Source of the DNA: Siphonodentalium dalli
Lineage: Eukaryota; Mollusca; Scaphopoda; Gadilida; Siphonodentaliidae
Direction of reading: 5' to 3'
Length of the DNA stretch: 64,000 bases
Assembly (NCBI GenBank): GCA_032622095.1
Contig: CP136066.1
Span: 99,841,319 to 99,905,318 of the forward strand
The position numbers were made by a program, and so were the translations under genes. Below are positions 24,369-35,384 of the stretch, piece by piece. The first letter of the stretch is position 1. The number at the start of each line of letters is the position of its first letter. The notes below the pieces were generated by a model, which worked only from the letters and a program-made list of their open reading frames with translations, was not told the origin of the DNA and made no database searches.

Positions 24369-26185
24369 GTATATATATTCACCTCACCCTTGGCCATGTC
24401 ACTCCCCGTATCCTTATTGTCACACCATAGCAGAATAGCCACTCAAGATATACTAATACTCCCCAGCCATGTCAGTATATTCACTCCATGTATGCATATG
24501 CACATCATCCATGCCCATATAGCCGCTCGCTATATACACATACCCCTCGCCCATGACCATATAGCAACACATGTGTATACCCGTATAACCTACACATGAC
24601 CATACCGCCACATCACCAAGCAGGAACACCGGGTATACTCATACACCTGACACATGACCATTTAGTCACTCCCTGTATAGCTATTCATTACATTTATGAT
24701 CATACAGTCACTAATTGTATACATACATGTACTCATCTCACCGTTGACCATACAATAACTCCCTGTATACCTATTCACCTCACCTAAGATAATATAGTAA
24801 GTCCCTGGCTACCATCTTGGGTTTCCACCCTGTATCCAGTTGATATGTTTTATCATAATGGACCAGAATAGCCACATATTATGGTTCATCTCAGTTCCGT
24901 TTCAAAGTTCTGCCCATTTCCTTTCAATAATATGGCAAGAAACACAAAAGAGGTTCTCCGCAAAATTCCATACTGCAACTTTAAAATGAATTTGTCATGC
25001 CCCATACGGAACTGGGACAAACATAATAGAACGTAGTTGTCAGTTAATTAACTAACACGTACAATAACCAAGTGAGTCACAATTTACTACCTTGTCGGAT
25101 AACGCAGAGAATAATGTTCGGGATATATGTAAAAAATTAACTTTTTACAAATTTGGTTGCCATTTTGGAAGCCATCTTGAGCAATTTGGTCTATAAACAC
25201 CGTAGTGTGACACATTTAAGATAGACCAATACAATAAATACCTTTGATACCAATGATAGTTGCATTTTACTTAAAACAATTGTCCAACCCTGAAAAGTGA
25301 ATTTTTGTCGAAATTTATGTCAAGTTTGTGAGAGAAAAATCCAATAGTTCTGGTGATGTCAGTGGTGACAATAGAAACAATGATCCATGGTGCATCAGAC
25401 ATGTTAGTATGCAATGTATATAATACAGATTAGCCAATTTTATATATTAACCACAACTTGTAAGCCATTGCAGGACACCCTGGGGCAATATTTACCATTT
25501 TTCATATTTTCGGCGGCCATTTTGGAAATTTTCTACACCAATTTCATTCCCATTGAAGTAAAACATCCGTCCAATAAGATAAAGCACATAGTTGTTGACA
25601 TTCTATTAACAACCTGTGTGGTTTGTCGATAAAATGACTATCAAAATCGTCTTGCAAAAAATCGAAAATTTTACCCCTCTTTTTCAAATCCTCTTTCTGT
25701 ATCTATTACGAAACCCTCGTCAATGGCAAATGTCTTAAAATGACGCTATAATATCACGCTTGATGACTGTCTCAAAAACATTGCCATTTACTAATGATTA
25801 ATGTGAAGAAAAATGGAAGATATGGTGAAATATTAATTAAATTTCCTATTTTCGTGCAGATGACGTCATTTTTCGGCGGCCATTTTTAATTTTTTTCGAA
25901 TTTTTTTGCCGTCATTTTGAAGAAGGACATCATACCAACAAATGGCATATATTTTGTCTGTGTCTTTTGCTAACAACCGATCTATTACAACGATTAAATA
26001 CAGCTGGTCGGAATTAGAGGAAATGGCGGCCATCTTGGATTCAAATGGCTCTAGCACCTAGTAGGGCCACCTTTATTTTTCGGAGAATTCCGGATTCTTT
26101 ATCTGGATACCATAGGGAACAATAAAAATAAGGTTATTTGTAATCATCGGGGGGGTGCAGGTGGACCTTATTGGCTCCCCGACTA
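24369..26185 (-). repeat. Right inverted arm of the giant foldback
   Basis: Reverse complement of the left arm. It repeats the minisatellite border, the CAACTGGATACA block, the ATGGCGGCC words and the C/G homopolymer, and ends in CCCCGACTA followed by the AAA duplication. Confidence 0.9.
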
Positions 26186-26188
26186 AAA

Positions 26189-26260
26189 GATGACTCAGTG
26201 AAGTTTATAAAGTGAACATAAAAATATTAAGGTAAAAATCTTTTTAAGCATTACTAAACC
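26189..26260 (+). repeat. Continuation of the interrupted 169-bp tandem unit
   Basis: GATGACTCAGTGAAGTTTAT and the following AAGTGAACATAAAAATATTA match 20746 onward in the uninterrupted copy. Confidence 0.88.
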
Positions 26261-26269
26261 GTTTAGCAC

Positions 26270-27610
26270 AGTCCACTTCACTCATCCGATCATCACTAAA
26301 CTTCATATTTATCTTGATATTGATCTATCAGATGAGAGCTATCAAATATTTTTTTAATTTTATAGGAAAAAATGGTCGCCAGCGGCCATATTGCATTTAC
26401 GTTATATGTTATCGCGTCATGTCGATATCTAGTATTACTTAGAAATTTCACCTTTCCAGATTCATAATTGCTCCATTGACTGTAACAGATGGAATTATTC
26501 CCCTCTTCGGATAGAGTGTCACTGAAACTTTATTTTGTCAGACTGTCTGTATAGTCACTGATTATATATGGCAATAATCTGTAATAAGATGTAGCACTAT
26601 TTTATTTTATATTTACATGCAGTGGTTTTTATACAACAATTCTAATCCCCCCTAGATCATCATGTGATCGACCATACATCGTGCGAGGACCTGGTTGAAT
26701 TAAGGGGGTTTTATGGATAACTTCTGTCCTCAAGCTAGATTATACTTATGACATTTAATGGCATGTTTCTAACATGGAGGGTTAGATATGCGTGAGACAC
26801 CACCTCTCTTCAATTCACACCAAGTTATCAGCTGTCATATTCGGATATTAGAACCCATAGCCATGATATGTGGTTTATTTTGTGTATACTAGTAATATTG
26901 TTATTTTCAGTACCTTTATATACCAGTACTGTGTATAACAATGCATATACATTAATCCATGTATACATGTATATTGATTCAACGGATTCAGTGGTTTTGT
27001 CCACCAGTCTATCAAATTTGCGGGGAAAACATGGCCACAAGCAGTACACCCTGTTAAATTTCGAATTTGAATCAATTGGCGCACCCTGCAGCCAGCTTTT
27101 ATTGGAGAACTTTTTCTCATGTGGATAGTTTGGGTCACCGCTAGATGTGAGCCATGTTTTGTTCTCAAGCTGTCCTTGTGAAGACATCACTGCCAGCGGT
27201 GATCTTGAATTTTACTATTTTTATGGCTAAATAATTTGGTTGATCCTACAGACGACACCCCTTGTCCGATCGTCACCAGATTCCACAATGATCTTCTGGA
27301 TAACCAGGGGGAGAGTAATCTAATTTTCCCGAATTTCGTTAAAAAACATTACCACAGGCAGCAATTTGGTATCTTACTGTTTGATCCTCTTTTGCGTGAC
27401 TGAATTGTTTAGCAACTGTACAGTCATATCCCTCATCTGATAGTCACCACACTTTATATTGATCTTCGGGCTGACAACTAGATGGGAGCTATCGAATGCT
27501 TTGAATTTTTTTGGAAAACATTGTCGCCAGCAGTCATCTTCTATTTTGGTTTTTATATACATGTATATCTCTTCATTCGGATAGCCAGTATTACGTTGGT
27601 ACTTCAACTT
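26270..27610. repeat. Scattered degenerate AAGATGGC-family units
   Basis: Pieces of the 6.1-6.7 kb repeat appear in this interval in the opposite sense: CATCCGATCATCACTAAACT at 26282, ATGGTCGCCAGCGGCCATAT at 26372, GATCGTCACCAGATTCC near 27268 and ACATTGTCGCCAGCAGTCAT near 27517. Units are widely separated and diverged. A 1.2-kb stretch between them is featureless apart from TACATGTA words. Confidence 0.5.
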
Positions 27611-27795
27611 TCCGCATTCCTGTCATCATTTGAAATATAAAAATTTACCTGATACCATGCACCCTTCAAAATTTGTTTCGTCGTATCTATTTAATGACCC
27701 GTATGGTAATATTGATACAGATATATTTGTCAAACATTTCTTTGTACAATATACAGGTATTTAGTTTGTAACTAAATCTAGAAATATATAATAGT

Positions 27796-28262
27796 AGCTG
27801 GTGGACCCTACTTCGTCCGGGATGTTACCCTCTGATTTTCGGAGAATTGCGCGATTTAACCTTGAATTGACCATTTTAAAGGTGAACGTCATGTCGGGTC
27901 ACGATTTGACCCGCCCAAAACACTCCCCGGACAAAAGTCACGACAAAAGTACCGTCGAAATCCGCCCGGCTTTATCCGATTTGACAATTTTGAATGTCAA
28001 GATCAGGTCAGGGTCATAATTTGACCCACCCGAAACACTCCTGGGACAAAAGTAACAGTAGGTATTATATTTCGTTGAAATACTTCGTTTTACCAGATTT
28101 GACCTTGAATTGATCTTTTTGAATGTCAAAGTCAGGTCGGGATCAAGATTTGACCCGTCCAAATAGTCCAGAAACATGCCTACATCAGCACGTTCGAGAA
28201 CATGGTCCCACGTGAAATTGGACCCGTCAATATTGCTCCCGGGATCAAAGTAGTCCTACACA
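27796..28262 (-). repeat. Tandemly expanded, decayed Helitron 3' region
   Basis: The minus strand carries CCCGGACGAAGT then AGGGTCCACC, a degraded version of the Helitron 3' hairpin region found at 31.65, 32.45 and 33.26 kb. Beyond it are about three units of 119-127 bp, each with GATTTGACCTTGAATTGA, GTCAGGTCGGG and ATTTGACCCG. This looks like an old Helitron-related tail expanded in tandem. Confidence 0.6.
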
Positions 28263-28560
28263 CAAATTTTTAGTCGGATCGGTCAAGGTCCAGAAACATG
28301 CCTATGAGCGAGGTCAAGTTGACACGTTAAATACCAAATCCGAGTCGGATCAGTCGAGCAGTGTTAGAGTCTATAACACATACACACATGCATTCATGCA
28401 TACACACATACATACAGACAGGTGTTCCAAAATGTATAATCGATAGCTACAACAATTCTATGGTAGATAGTTTACGGCCGAACTGATGCATGCATCTTAG
28501 TTTTCTTGTATATAATCATTTCCATGATACGAGGGGTCTACTCTAATGTTGCAGCGGTTT
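28263..28560. other. Unassigned, with a short CA-rich microsatellite
   Basis: An imperfect ACACATAC run lies at about 28376-28425. Nothing else was recognised. Confidence 0.5.
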
Positions 28561-28562
28561 AA

Positions 28563-28828
28563 AAGATACGGGCGGCGTTGGTGGTGGATATGCTGTTAAA
28601 ATATTCAGCTCCGTCAAAAACCGCCATAAACAGAAAGAATAGTAAAATATAGACAGACTTTGTTCTAATACCAATCCGAATCTTGACGACAATATACTAT
28701 TTACGCGCTGATTATGCTTGGCATATCATCCGCATGTGAACAAAACTATATATATTTTAATATTCCTTCCGTTGATGGCGATTTGAACAAATATGAATAT
28801 TTCTGCAACGAAGGCCGCCCGTGCCGTT
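28563..28828 (+). mobile_element. TTAA-family MITE, subfamily A, internally deleted (copy 3)
   Basis: Both ends of the family are present: AAGATACGGGCGGCG at the left, GCCGCCCGTGCC at the right, TTAA at 28559-28562 and 28829-28832. The middle is missing. The sequence jumps at about 28680 from the ATACCAATCCGAA part of the left half directly to TCTTGACGACAATATACT of the right half. Length is about half that of full copies. Confidence 0.82.
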
Positions 28829-29072
28829 TTAAATGTGATATCGTTAGAGTCAGTGTTGGTGCAGTTAGAGGGACAACACATTTACATATAAATCCGTGAC
28901 AGGGTGAATCAAATCAAGTTGATTAAAGGCGCAACGTGCGCAGATGGGGAGGGGGCATCAAAATCAAGGTTGCCGACTTACACTAAACCTATCTGATCTA
29001 AGGGTTTGGTCTAAATAAACAACAATGACTCTATTTGAGTCAGGGATGGGAGATGAGGGTATTATTTTTATT

Positions 29073-29472
29073 TTAACCCTTTACCCAACAAACCGGCCAA
29101 AACCGGCCAAATAAAGCTTCAACAGCCTAAAATATCTTGGGTATGTCTCAATAAAACCATACAAATATGGATATCATTGGAACCGGCTCATTGACCACAT
29201 TGTGATGGTTATAGTTATGCCATGTGCCAATGCATTCTCTTATATATGCGAGTCGACCATAGGTCGCCTCGCATATATAAGAGAATGCATTGGCCTAAAA
29301 AAAATCTTTTTTTAACACTTTTTACCATTTTTTCTTACATTCTTTAACAATTTTATAATTTGTAATGTGTTAAGCCAATGCATTCTCTTATATATGCGAG
29401 GCGACCTATGGTCGACTCGCATATATAAGAGAATGCATTGGCACATGGCCCTTCTGTTGGGTAAAGGGTTAA
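29073..29472. mobile_element. Double-hairpin element, ATATATGCGAG family
   Basis: Outer ends TTAACCCTTTACCCAACA (29073-29090) and TGTTGGGTAAAGGGTTAA (29455-29472) are inverted repeats. Inside, two hairpins with arms GCCAATGCATTCTCTTATAT then ATGCGAG lie at about 29225-29293 and 29375-29443. The second hairpin is the exact reverse complement of the first, loop included, so the region 29219-29449 is also one larger inverted repeat around a T-rich spacer. No coding capacity. Confidence 0.88.
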
Positions 29473-30456
29473 ATACTCCCAAATGGCATCATCCTGATCA
29501 GGGATGCGTCTGAGGATGGTATGAAACAATATGTTGGCCGACTTCCGCCAAACATATATAGACATTTCTGAGGAATGAGGAATGATTAGCGGTTCTATTT
29601 TGTTAAAGGGACAGAACCTGCGTCTATGGTGTATGGAGGGGGGGGGGGGAGACATTTTAAGCACCGATCTCCCCAAACTCATAAATATACAACTAAATGA
29701 TATGATATGATATGATGCAATTAACTAATTGTGTTGTTTATATTTTACCGTTCACGGCCAGTCAGGAATGGGGTATTCAAAAACTTGTGTGCGCCAGGGT
29801 CGATGATGAGGCTTTGTGCGGATCAACATATTTGTATCTCCTGCAAATTTATATATAGTTATATAAATCCCCAGTGGTACACGATGGTATAAGAAATATA
29901 ATTTTTATTTTTCGAAGTGGCACAGTTCAGGTCGTTACACCTAAATTGGTAAAACAGTTCTTTTGTTATTACAACATTTTATAGGTATATCTTCCAAACA
30001 AGGAATCCAGTGCGTCTGTTTAAAGTATCCGAGGCAGGGACGGATGTCGAAGGAGGGGAAATAGAACTGCTTTAATCAAAACTGTCAACAGTTTCACAAA
30101 TACAGTTATCTCTATGAAGTATATATTGGTGTATATTTTCAGAATATGAAAAATCAGGGATTATATTTGGGGCACCATAGCAATTACGGAAACTGCTTTG
30201 AATTTATAAAGCATAACATATTCTAACATTCTAACATGTACGTGTATAATTTGTTAACCGGTAGCAACATATCACAGATGTTGATGACCTTTTAACCAGG
30301 GAAACGCCGGATCACCTTGCTAGTATAGGTCGATTGATACGCGATATTATATATACACGCGTGGAACCTTAACGGAAGCATAAAATTTCACCATCTGTTT
30401 AAAATTTTCGAGCAGACGTGAGAAAAACGCTCTTTAGTTTTACCATTTCAAGAATA
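29473..30456. other. Unassigned, with minor simple repeats
   Basis: A G-run lies near 29638-29650 and a short GATAT microsatellite near 29699-29717. A TTTAAAATTTTCGAGCAG segment followed by AAAACGCTCTTTAG (near 30424) resembles pieces of the TTAA-family MITE. No gene was recognised. Confidence 0.45.
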
Positions 30457-30521
<65 letters not shown>

Positions 30522-30522
30522 T
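30457..30522. repeat. (CTA)n microsatellite
   Basis: About 22 tandem trinucleotides. It is bracketed by AAAACGCTCTTTAG on the left and GAACGCTCTTTATT on the right, so it may have grown inside a relic of the TTAA-family MITE. The serine-rich frame on the minus strand is a by-product. Confidence 0.95.
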
Positions 30523-30833
30523 ACCGAACGCTCTTTATTATTGGTTCATACTTTGATAGATTATTTTTTTTATTGACAATCAGGTCACCTTCACAGGTAG
30601 AATAATTTGAATACACAAACAAACATACACATAGACAGAACATATTATCAGAAAGAGTTAAGTGATTGGTGTTGATTGGAGAAATTAAAGTGATACAACT
30701 ATAAGATAAGGCATTAATGGGCCTACATGGTACTCAATAGAGATTTACTATATACATACTATATATATTATTAATTTGAACACGTTAAATAAACTACAAC
30801 GGGTTATTAAACAGAATAGGGACACCGGCATTG

Positions 30834-30835
<2 letters not shown>

Positions 30836-30908
<73 letters not shown>
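30836..30908. repeat. (TA)n microsatellite at the Helitron insertion site
   Basis: A long uninterrupted TA run precedes the first Helitron copy. Similar TA runs separate the copies and follow the last one. Confidence 0.95.
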
Positions 30909-30911
<3 letters not shown>

Positions 30912-31673
30912 ATTATATATTTTGGAAGATCTGTCTGTGTGTGTGTGGTGTGTGTGTGTTCGCGATGAACTCGAAAACGGCCGACCCGATTTCGATGAAA
31001 CTTCGTATGTGAGGTTACTATCGGCCGGGAAGTGGCATAGGCATATTATTTTTCAGATCCGAGGACAACTTTTCGCGTGCCGAGGTCAAATCTGTTTTTA
31101 CGCTGTGTTACGGGATTTTCATTGGAGTTCGGTGCTTACAAATCGATTCGAAACAGCGCGAATAATAAAATGCCAGTCATAATAATGACACTGTGAGAAT
31201 CTTTCGTGTTTCCTCTTTCCAACGATATGTAATGCGTATGTATCCGTTTTAGTTATCTGCCTCAATTATCAAGAAGAAGTGGTACTATCTTCCATCAGGA
31301 TAAAAACAATGCGTAACTTCTGACGTCGTTAGAGGTCATAACGTTAGATCACGTTAACGCTTAACCGGCCGATGCATTTGACTGTTTCAGACGTCTTGGC
31401 GATATCTCGGGCACCTAACTTGATAATTAATGAGCATGTGTATATGAGGCGCGTTTATATACTTGAGTGGAAATCAAATCGGGTTAAACTGGCGGATTTA
31501 TAAGGACGAAATTCGATGCATAGGGTATCTCGGTATCCGCTGGGCCGATTTCCCGGTATCCGCTGGGCCGATTTCCACCATTTTTGGGGTGTTGGTGTTT
31601 GACCCCACCTGACCTTGACCTTCAAAATGGTCAATTCAAGGTCAAAGCCCGGACGAAGTCGGGTCACCTTCTA

Positions 31674-31674
<1 letters not shown>
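30909..31674 (+). mobile_element. Non-autonomous Helitron-like element (tandem copy 1)
   Basis: Starts TCTATTATATATTTTGG immediately after an A of the TA run and ends CTAG immediately before a T, matching the A/T host boundary, 5'-TC and CTRR-3' signature of Helitrons. A CCCGGACGAAGTCGGG imperfect hairpin lies about 10 bases before CTAG. Inside are a GT-rich microsatellite and a direct duplication of GGTATCCGCTGGGCCGATTT. No Rep/helicase gene is present, so it is non-autonomous. The copy is 766 bp. Confidence 0.82.
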
Positions 31675-31710
<36 letters not shown>

Positions 31711-31713
<3 letters not shown>

Positions 31714-32475
31714 ATTATATATTTTGGAAGATCTGTCTGTGTGTGTGTGGTGTGTGTGTGTTCGCGATGAACTCGAAAACGGATGACCCGATTTCGATGA
31801 AACTTCGTATGTGAGGTTACTATCGGCCGGGAAGTGGCATAGGCATATTATTTTTCAGATCCGAGGACAACTTTTCGCGTGCCGAGGTCAAATCTGTTTT
31901 TACGCTGTGTTACGGGATTTTCATTGGAGTTCGGTGCTTACAAATCGATTCGAAACAGCGCGAATAATAAAATGCCAGTCATAATAATGACACTGTGAGA
32001 ATCTTTCGTGTTTCCTCTTTCCAACGATATGTAATGCGTATGTATCCGTTTTAGTTATCTGCCTCAATTATCAAGAAGAAGTGGTACTATCTTCCATCAG
32101 GATAAAAACAATGCGTAACTTCTGACGTCGTTAGAGGTCATAACGTTAGATCACGTTAACGCTTAACCGGCCGATGCATTTGACTGTTTCAGACGTCTTG
32201 GCGATATCTCGGGCACCTAACTTGATAATTAATGAGCATGTGTATATGAGGCGCGTTTATATACTTGAGTGGAAATCAAATCGGGTTAAACTGGCGGATT
32301 TTTAAGGACGAAATTCGATGCATAGGGTATCTCGGTATCCGCTGGGCCGATTTCCCGGTATCCGCTGGGCCGATTTCCACCATTTTTGGGGTGTTGGTGT
32401 TTGACCCCACCTGACCTTGACCTTCAAAATGGTCAATTCAAGGTCAAAGCCCGGACGAAGTCGGGTCACCTTCTA

Positions 32476-32476
<1 letters not shown>
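31711..32476 (+). mobile_element. Non-autonomous Helitron-like element (tandem copy 2)
   Basis: Same length (766 bp) and nearly the same sequence as copy 1, with a few substitutions such as GGATGACC for GGCCGACC and TTTTTAAGG for TTTATAAGG. A short TA run separates it from copy 1 and the orientation is the same. Confidence 0.83.
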
Positions 32477-32512
<36 letters not shown>

Positions 32513-32515
<3 letters not shown>

Positions 32516-32535
32516 ATTATATATTTTGGAAGATC

Positions 32536-32568
<33 letters not shown>

Positions 32569-33285
32569 TCGCGATGAACTCGAAAACGGATGACCCGATT
32601 TCGATGAAACTTCGTATGTGAGGTTACTATCGGCCGGGAAGTGGCATAGGCATATTATTTTTCAGATCCGAGGTCAACTTTTCACGTGCCGAGGTCAAAT
32701 CTGTTTTTACGCTGTGTTACGGGACTTTCATTTGAGTTCGGTGCTTACAAATCGATTCGAAACAGCGCGAATAATAAAATGCCAGTCATAATAATGATAC
32801 TGTGAGAATCGTTCATGTTTCCTCTTTCCAACGATATATAATGCGTATGTATCCGTTTTAGTTAACTGCCTCAATTATCAAGAAGAAGTGGTACTATCAT
32901 CCATCAGGATAAAAACAATGCGTAACTTCTATGACGTCGTTAGAGGTCATAACGTTAGATCACGTTAACGCTTAACCGGCCGATGCATTTGACTGTTTCA
33001 GACGTCTTGGCGATATCTCGGGCACCTAACTTGATAATTAATGAGCATGTGTATATGAGGCGCGTTTATATACTTGAGTGGAAATCAAATCGGGTTAAAC
33101 TGGCGGATTTTTAAGGACGAAATTCGATGCATAGGGTATCTCGGTATCCGCTGGGCCGATTTCCCGGTATCCGCTGGGCCGATTTCCACCATTTTTGGGG
33201 TGTTGGTGTTTGACCCCACCTGACCTTGACCTTCAAAATGGTCAATTCAAGGTCAAAGCCCGGACGAAGTCGGGTCACCTTCTAG
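32513..33285 (+). mobile_element. Non-autonomous Helitron-like element (tandem copy 3)
   Basis: 773 bp, same ends as copies 1 and 2. It is more diverged: a pure (GT)n run replaces the interrupted one, there are scattered substitutions such as GATACTGTGAGAATCG, and there is a two-base insertion near 32931. A TA run follows CTAG. Confidence 0.82.
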
Positions 33286-33299
33286 TATATATATATATA

Positions 33300-33446
33300 T
33301 CGACGAAAGAGAGGTGTCGCAAAATCACGGACATGACTAATATATGTTAAGCTATATGTGTTGCGATAAAATTCAAGTAACCAACAAGTTCCTTTCGCAA
33401 AAATAACGTCGATCTTTATGATTGTTGAAACACGCGGATATATATA
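33300..33446. other. Unassigned spacer
   Basis: Nothing recognised between the Helitron array and the hairpin element. Confidence 0.5.
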
Positions 33447-33588
33447 GAATACACTTAGTGTTTCTGAATACCAAATTTACACCACTCGTGGGATTGATGA
33501 TTTACCACACGAGCTTTAGCGTGTGTGGTAAATTATCAATCCCACGAGTGGTGTAAATTTGGTATTCAGAAACACTACTTGTGTATTT
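33447..33588. mobile_element. Hairpin MITE, about 142 bp
   Basis: GTGTTTCTGAATACCAAATT and TACACCACTCGTGGGATTGA at the left are exactly complementary to the right arm ending in AATTTGGTATTCAGAAACAC. The arms are about 65 bp with very few mismatches around a loop near 33514-33519. Perfect arms suggest a recent copy or strong gene conversion. Confidence 0.88.
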
Positions 33589-34366
33589 TGTTTTTATCAT
33601 GACCGGTACAGGAGCAAAAAATGCTATGAAATCGAAATAAATCCACTTAAATTAAGACGATTCTGTCACACCATTCACAATCATCCCGTTGTGTTCCCCA
33701 CACTTGACCGTACATCGACGTACACTATCACAGCTGATCAGGCGTATTGATACATTGAATTAGGTCAACACTCAATTGTAGGAATATGGCATCAGTTTAG
33801 CCAATTCACAATAAACTGTAATGAAACCGCCATAAATAAACAACATGAATATATTTGGGAATACGAATTTAATGAATATAAATATAACACATTGCGGGAA
33901 CTTTTTTTTCTCCGCCGGACAGTCAACAGGAAACCACGAAAGTCATTTTGAAATCCACCGTTTGTTGTTCGAGTTTGTTACGTCTATTTCTTGAAATATA
34001 TGTTCAATTTTGCTGATCTGGATGTGATTTCCACGGAATTAACTGTTCGTTTTTATCGCATTAGTGAGTATAATATTCATTTGAATCGAAAGTATCAAAT
34101 TGTTTTCATCGCGAAGCGCTACGTTTTAAAAATAGTCATTTTGATCGAGGTCACGGAAGGTTAATAATGAAAGGTCAACTCGGATGTAGTTCTACTATGG
34201 GTATAAACTTTAACCATTGAAATGCCATTCAAACATGTTACCCACAGTAGAAACGTGTTACCCACGGTCGGACTCCTGTTCACACATAGCAGGGTGTACA
34301 GCACAAATTTATTATATAGCATGTTTGTACACAGTACAATAGGGAGTCATGGTATAAATATATATA
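33589..34366. other. Unassigned stretch
   Basis: No repeat or gene recognised; a short direct repeat GTTACCCACRGT occurs near 34238 and 34257. Confidence 0.5.
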
Positions 34367-34936
34367 TCTCATATATATTTTTAAGACCTCTGTTTGTCTG
34401 TCTGTATGTCTGTCATTTATACAAATCTACGATTCTCGACCGATCGGGACGAAACTTGGTACGTGTGTGTAGTTTGACCAGGCGGTCGTCGTTGTCGTAT
34501 TGGCTTCGCGCATGCGCAGACGAGATATCGGACACGGGTGGAGCTATCGACTTGAAATTTGCTATGTGAATGTATCTTGCCCCGGATACGAATTTTATCG
34601 GGTCGCCGAGCCCGTGCGACGCCAGCTTCGCGCATGCGCAGACGAGATCTCGGAAACGGGTGGAGCTATCGACTTGAAATTTGGTATGTGAACGTATCTT
34701 GCCCCGGATACGAATTTTATCGGGTCGCCGAGCCCGTGCGACGCCAGCTTCGCGAATGCGCAGACCAGATCTCGGAAACGGGCAGAGCTATCGACTTGAA
34801 ATTTGGTTTTTGAATAGCCCGGACAACGTCGGGCTCATCGGCTTTTGAATAGCCCGGACAACGTCGGGCTGGGTAGAGCTATCGACTTGAAATTTGGTTT
34901 TTTAATAGCCCGGACAACGTCGGGCTCATCGGCTAG
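34367..34936 (+). mobile_element. Second Helitron-like family with tripled 3' hairpin
   Basis: Starts TCTCATATATATTTTTAAGA after a TA run and ends CATCGGCTAG before (TA)n. Inside, a 122-bp unit (CTTCGCGCATGCGCAGACGA onwards) begins at 34504, 34626 and 34748. The terminal hairpin block TAGCCCGGACAACGTCGGGC is present three times, near 34816, 34853 and 34908, so the 3' end has been duplicated as well. No coding capacity. Confidence 0.8.
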
Positions 34937-35384
34937 TATATATATATATATATACATCGCAAAAAAAAAAAAAAAATAACAACGATTGGGATTGATGTAA
35001 ACATATTTTATTCCAATCCTATACATGTAACATATATGAACATTTAACAACAGTTTTGACAATATAGTATTGCTAGGTGAATCGGAAATGCGTCTAACAA
35101 CAAGCCCATGGCTTTGATTAAGTTTGCTCCCCATTAAGTTTGCTCCTTTTGGGATTATTTAATATGGAAATGAATCGATAATCGTGTGCAGTAAATTTTT
35201 TGCTTTTCACGATCTAACAGACTAAGCACAACGCGTAGTATAATATTAATTGTGTTCAATCGGCCAGTTGAGGATATCCGAGGCTTGATAAGTGCGGTGG
35301 CTATGTGATAGAACAAAACTAATTGACTGGCTGTCTATCTTTAAACGAAGTTTTTTGGTACAAACCGAGCAAAACGTATATCCT
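34937..35384. other. Simple repeats and unassigned DNA
   Basis: The TA run continues to about 34954 and is followed by a 16-base A tract at 34961-34976. The rest is featureless. Confidence 0.55.

Larger units (their letters stand above)
20916..26185. mobile_element. Giant foldback element, 5,270 bp, AAA target duplication
   Basis: The left end TAGTCGGGGAGCCAATAAGG and the right end CCTTATTGGCTCCCCGACTA are perfect reverse complements. The arms run 20916-22733 and 24369-26185 (about 1.8 kb each) with only scattered differences seen by eye, plus length variation in a C/G homopolymer (11 C at left, 7 G at right). The core is a roughly 42-44 bp minisatellite. AAA flanks both ends (20913-20915 and 26186-26188), and the neighbouring tandem unit shows the uninterrupted site with one AAA. 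There is no transposase, and the only frames of note are mirror images of each other in the two arms. The organisation recalls Foldback elements of flies and TU elements of sea urchins; a 3-bp duplication does not by itself decide the superfamily. Confidence 0.93.

Noticed and set aside
23906-24430. 174-codon His/Thr-rich frame
   Set aside because: A by-product of the minisatellite whose unit happens to lack stops in that frame; unit indels are not triplet-based.
22290-24790. CRISPR-like array of regular repeats
   Set aside because: Units are degenerate throughout, with no constant repeat and unique spacer pattern, and sit in a eukaryotic inverted-repeat element.
21048-26057. Mirror-image open frames of 63 and 72 codons in the two arms of the giant foldback
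   Set aside because: They exist twice only because the arms are inverted copies. They are short, have no known domain and differ by substitutions without sign of codon constraint.
30440-30643. Poly-serine frame on the minus strand
   Set aside because: Produced by the (CTA)n microsatellite.
30776-31012. Frames with poly Ile-Tyr runs at the Helitron array
   Set aside because: Produced by (TA)n and repeated in each Helitron copy; no independent coding evidence.
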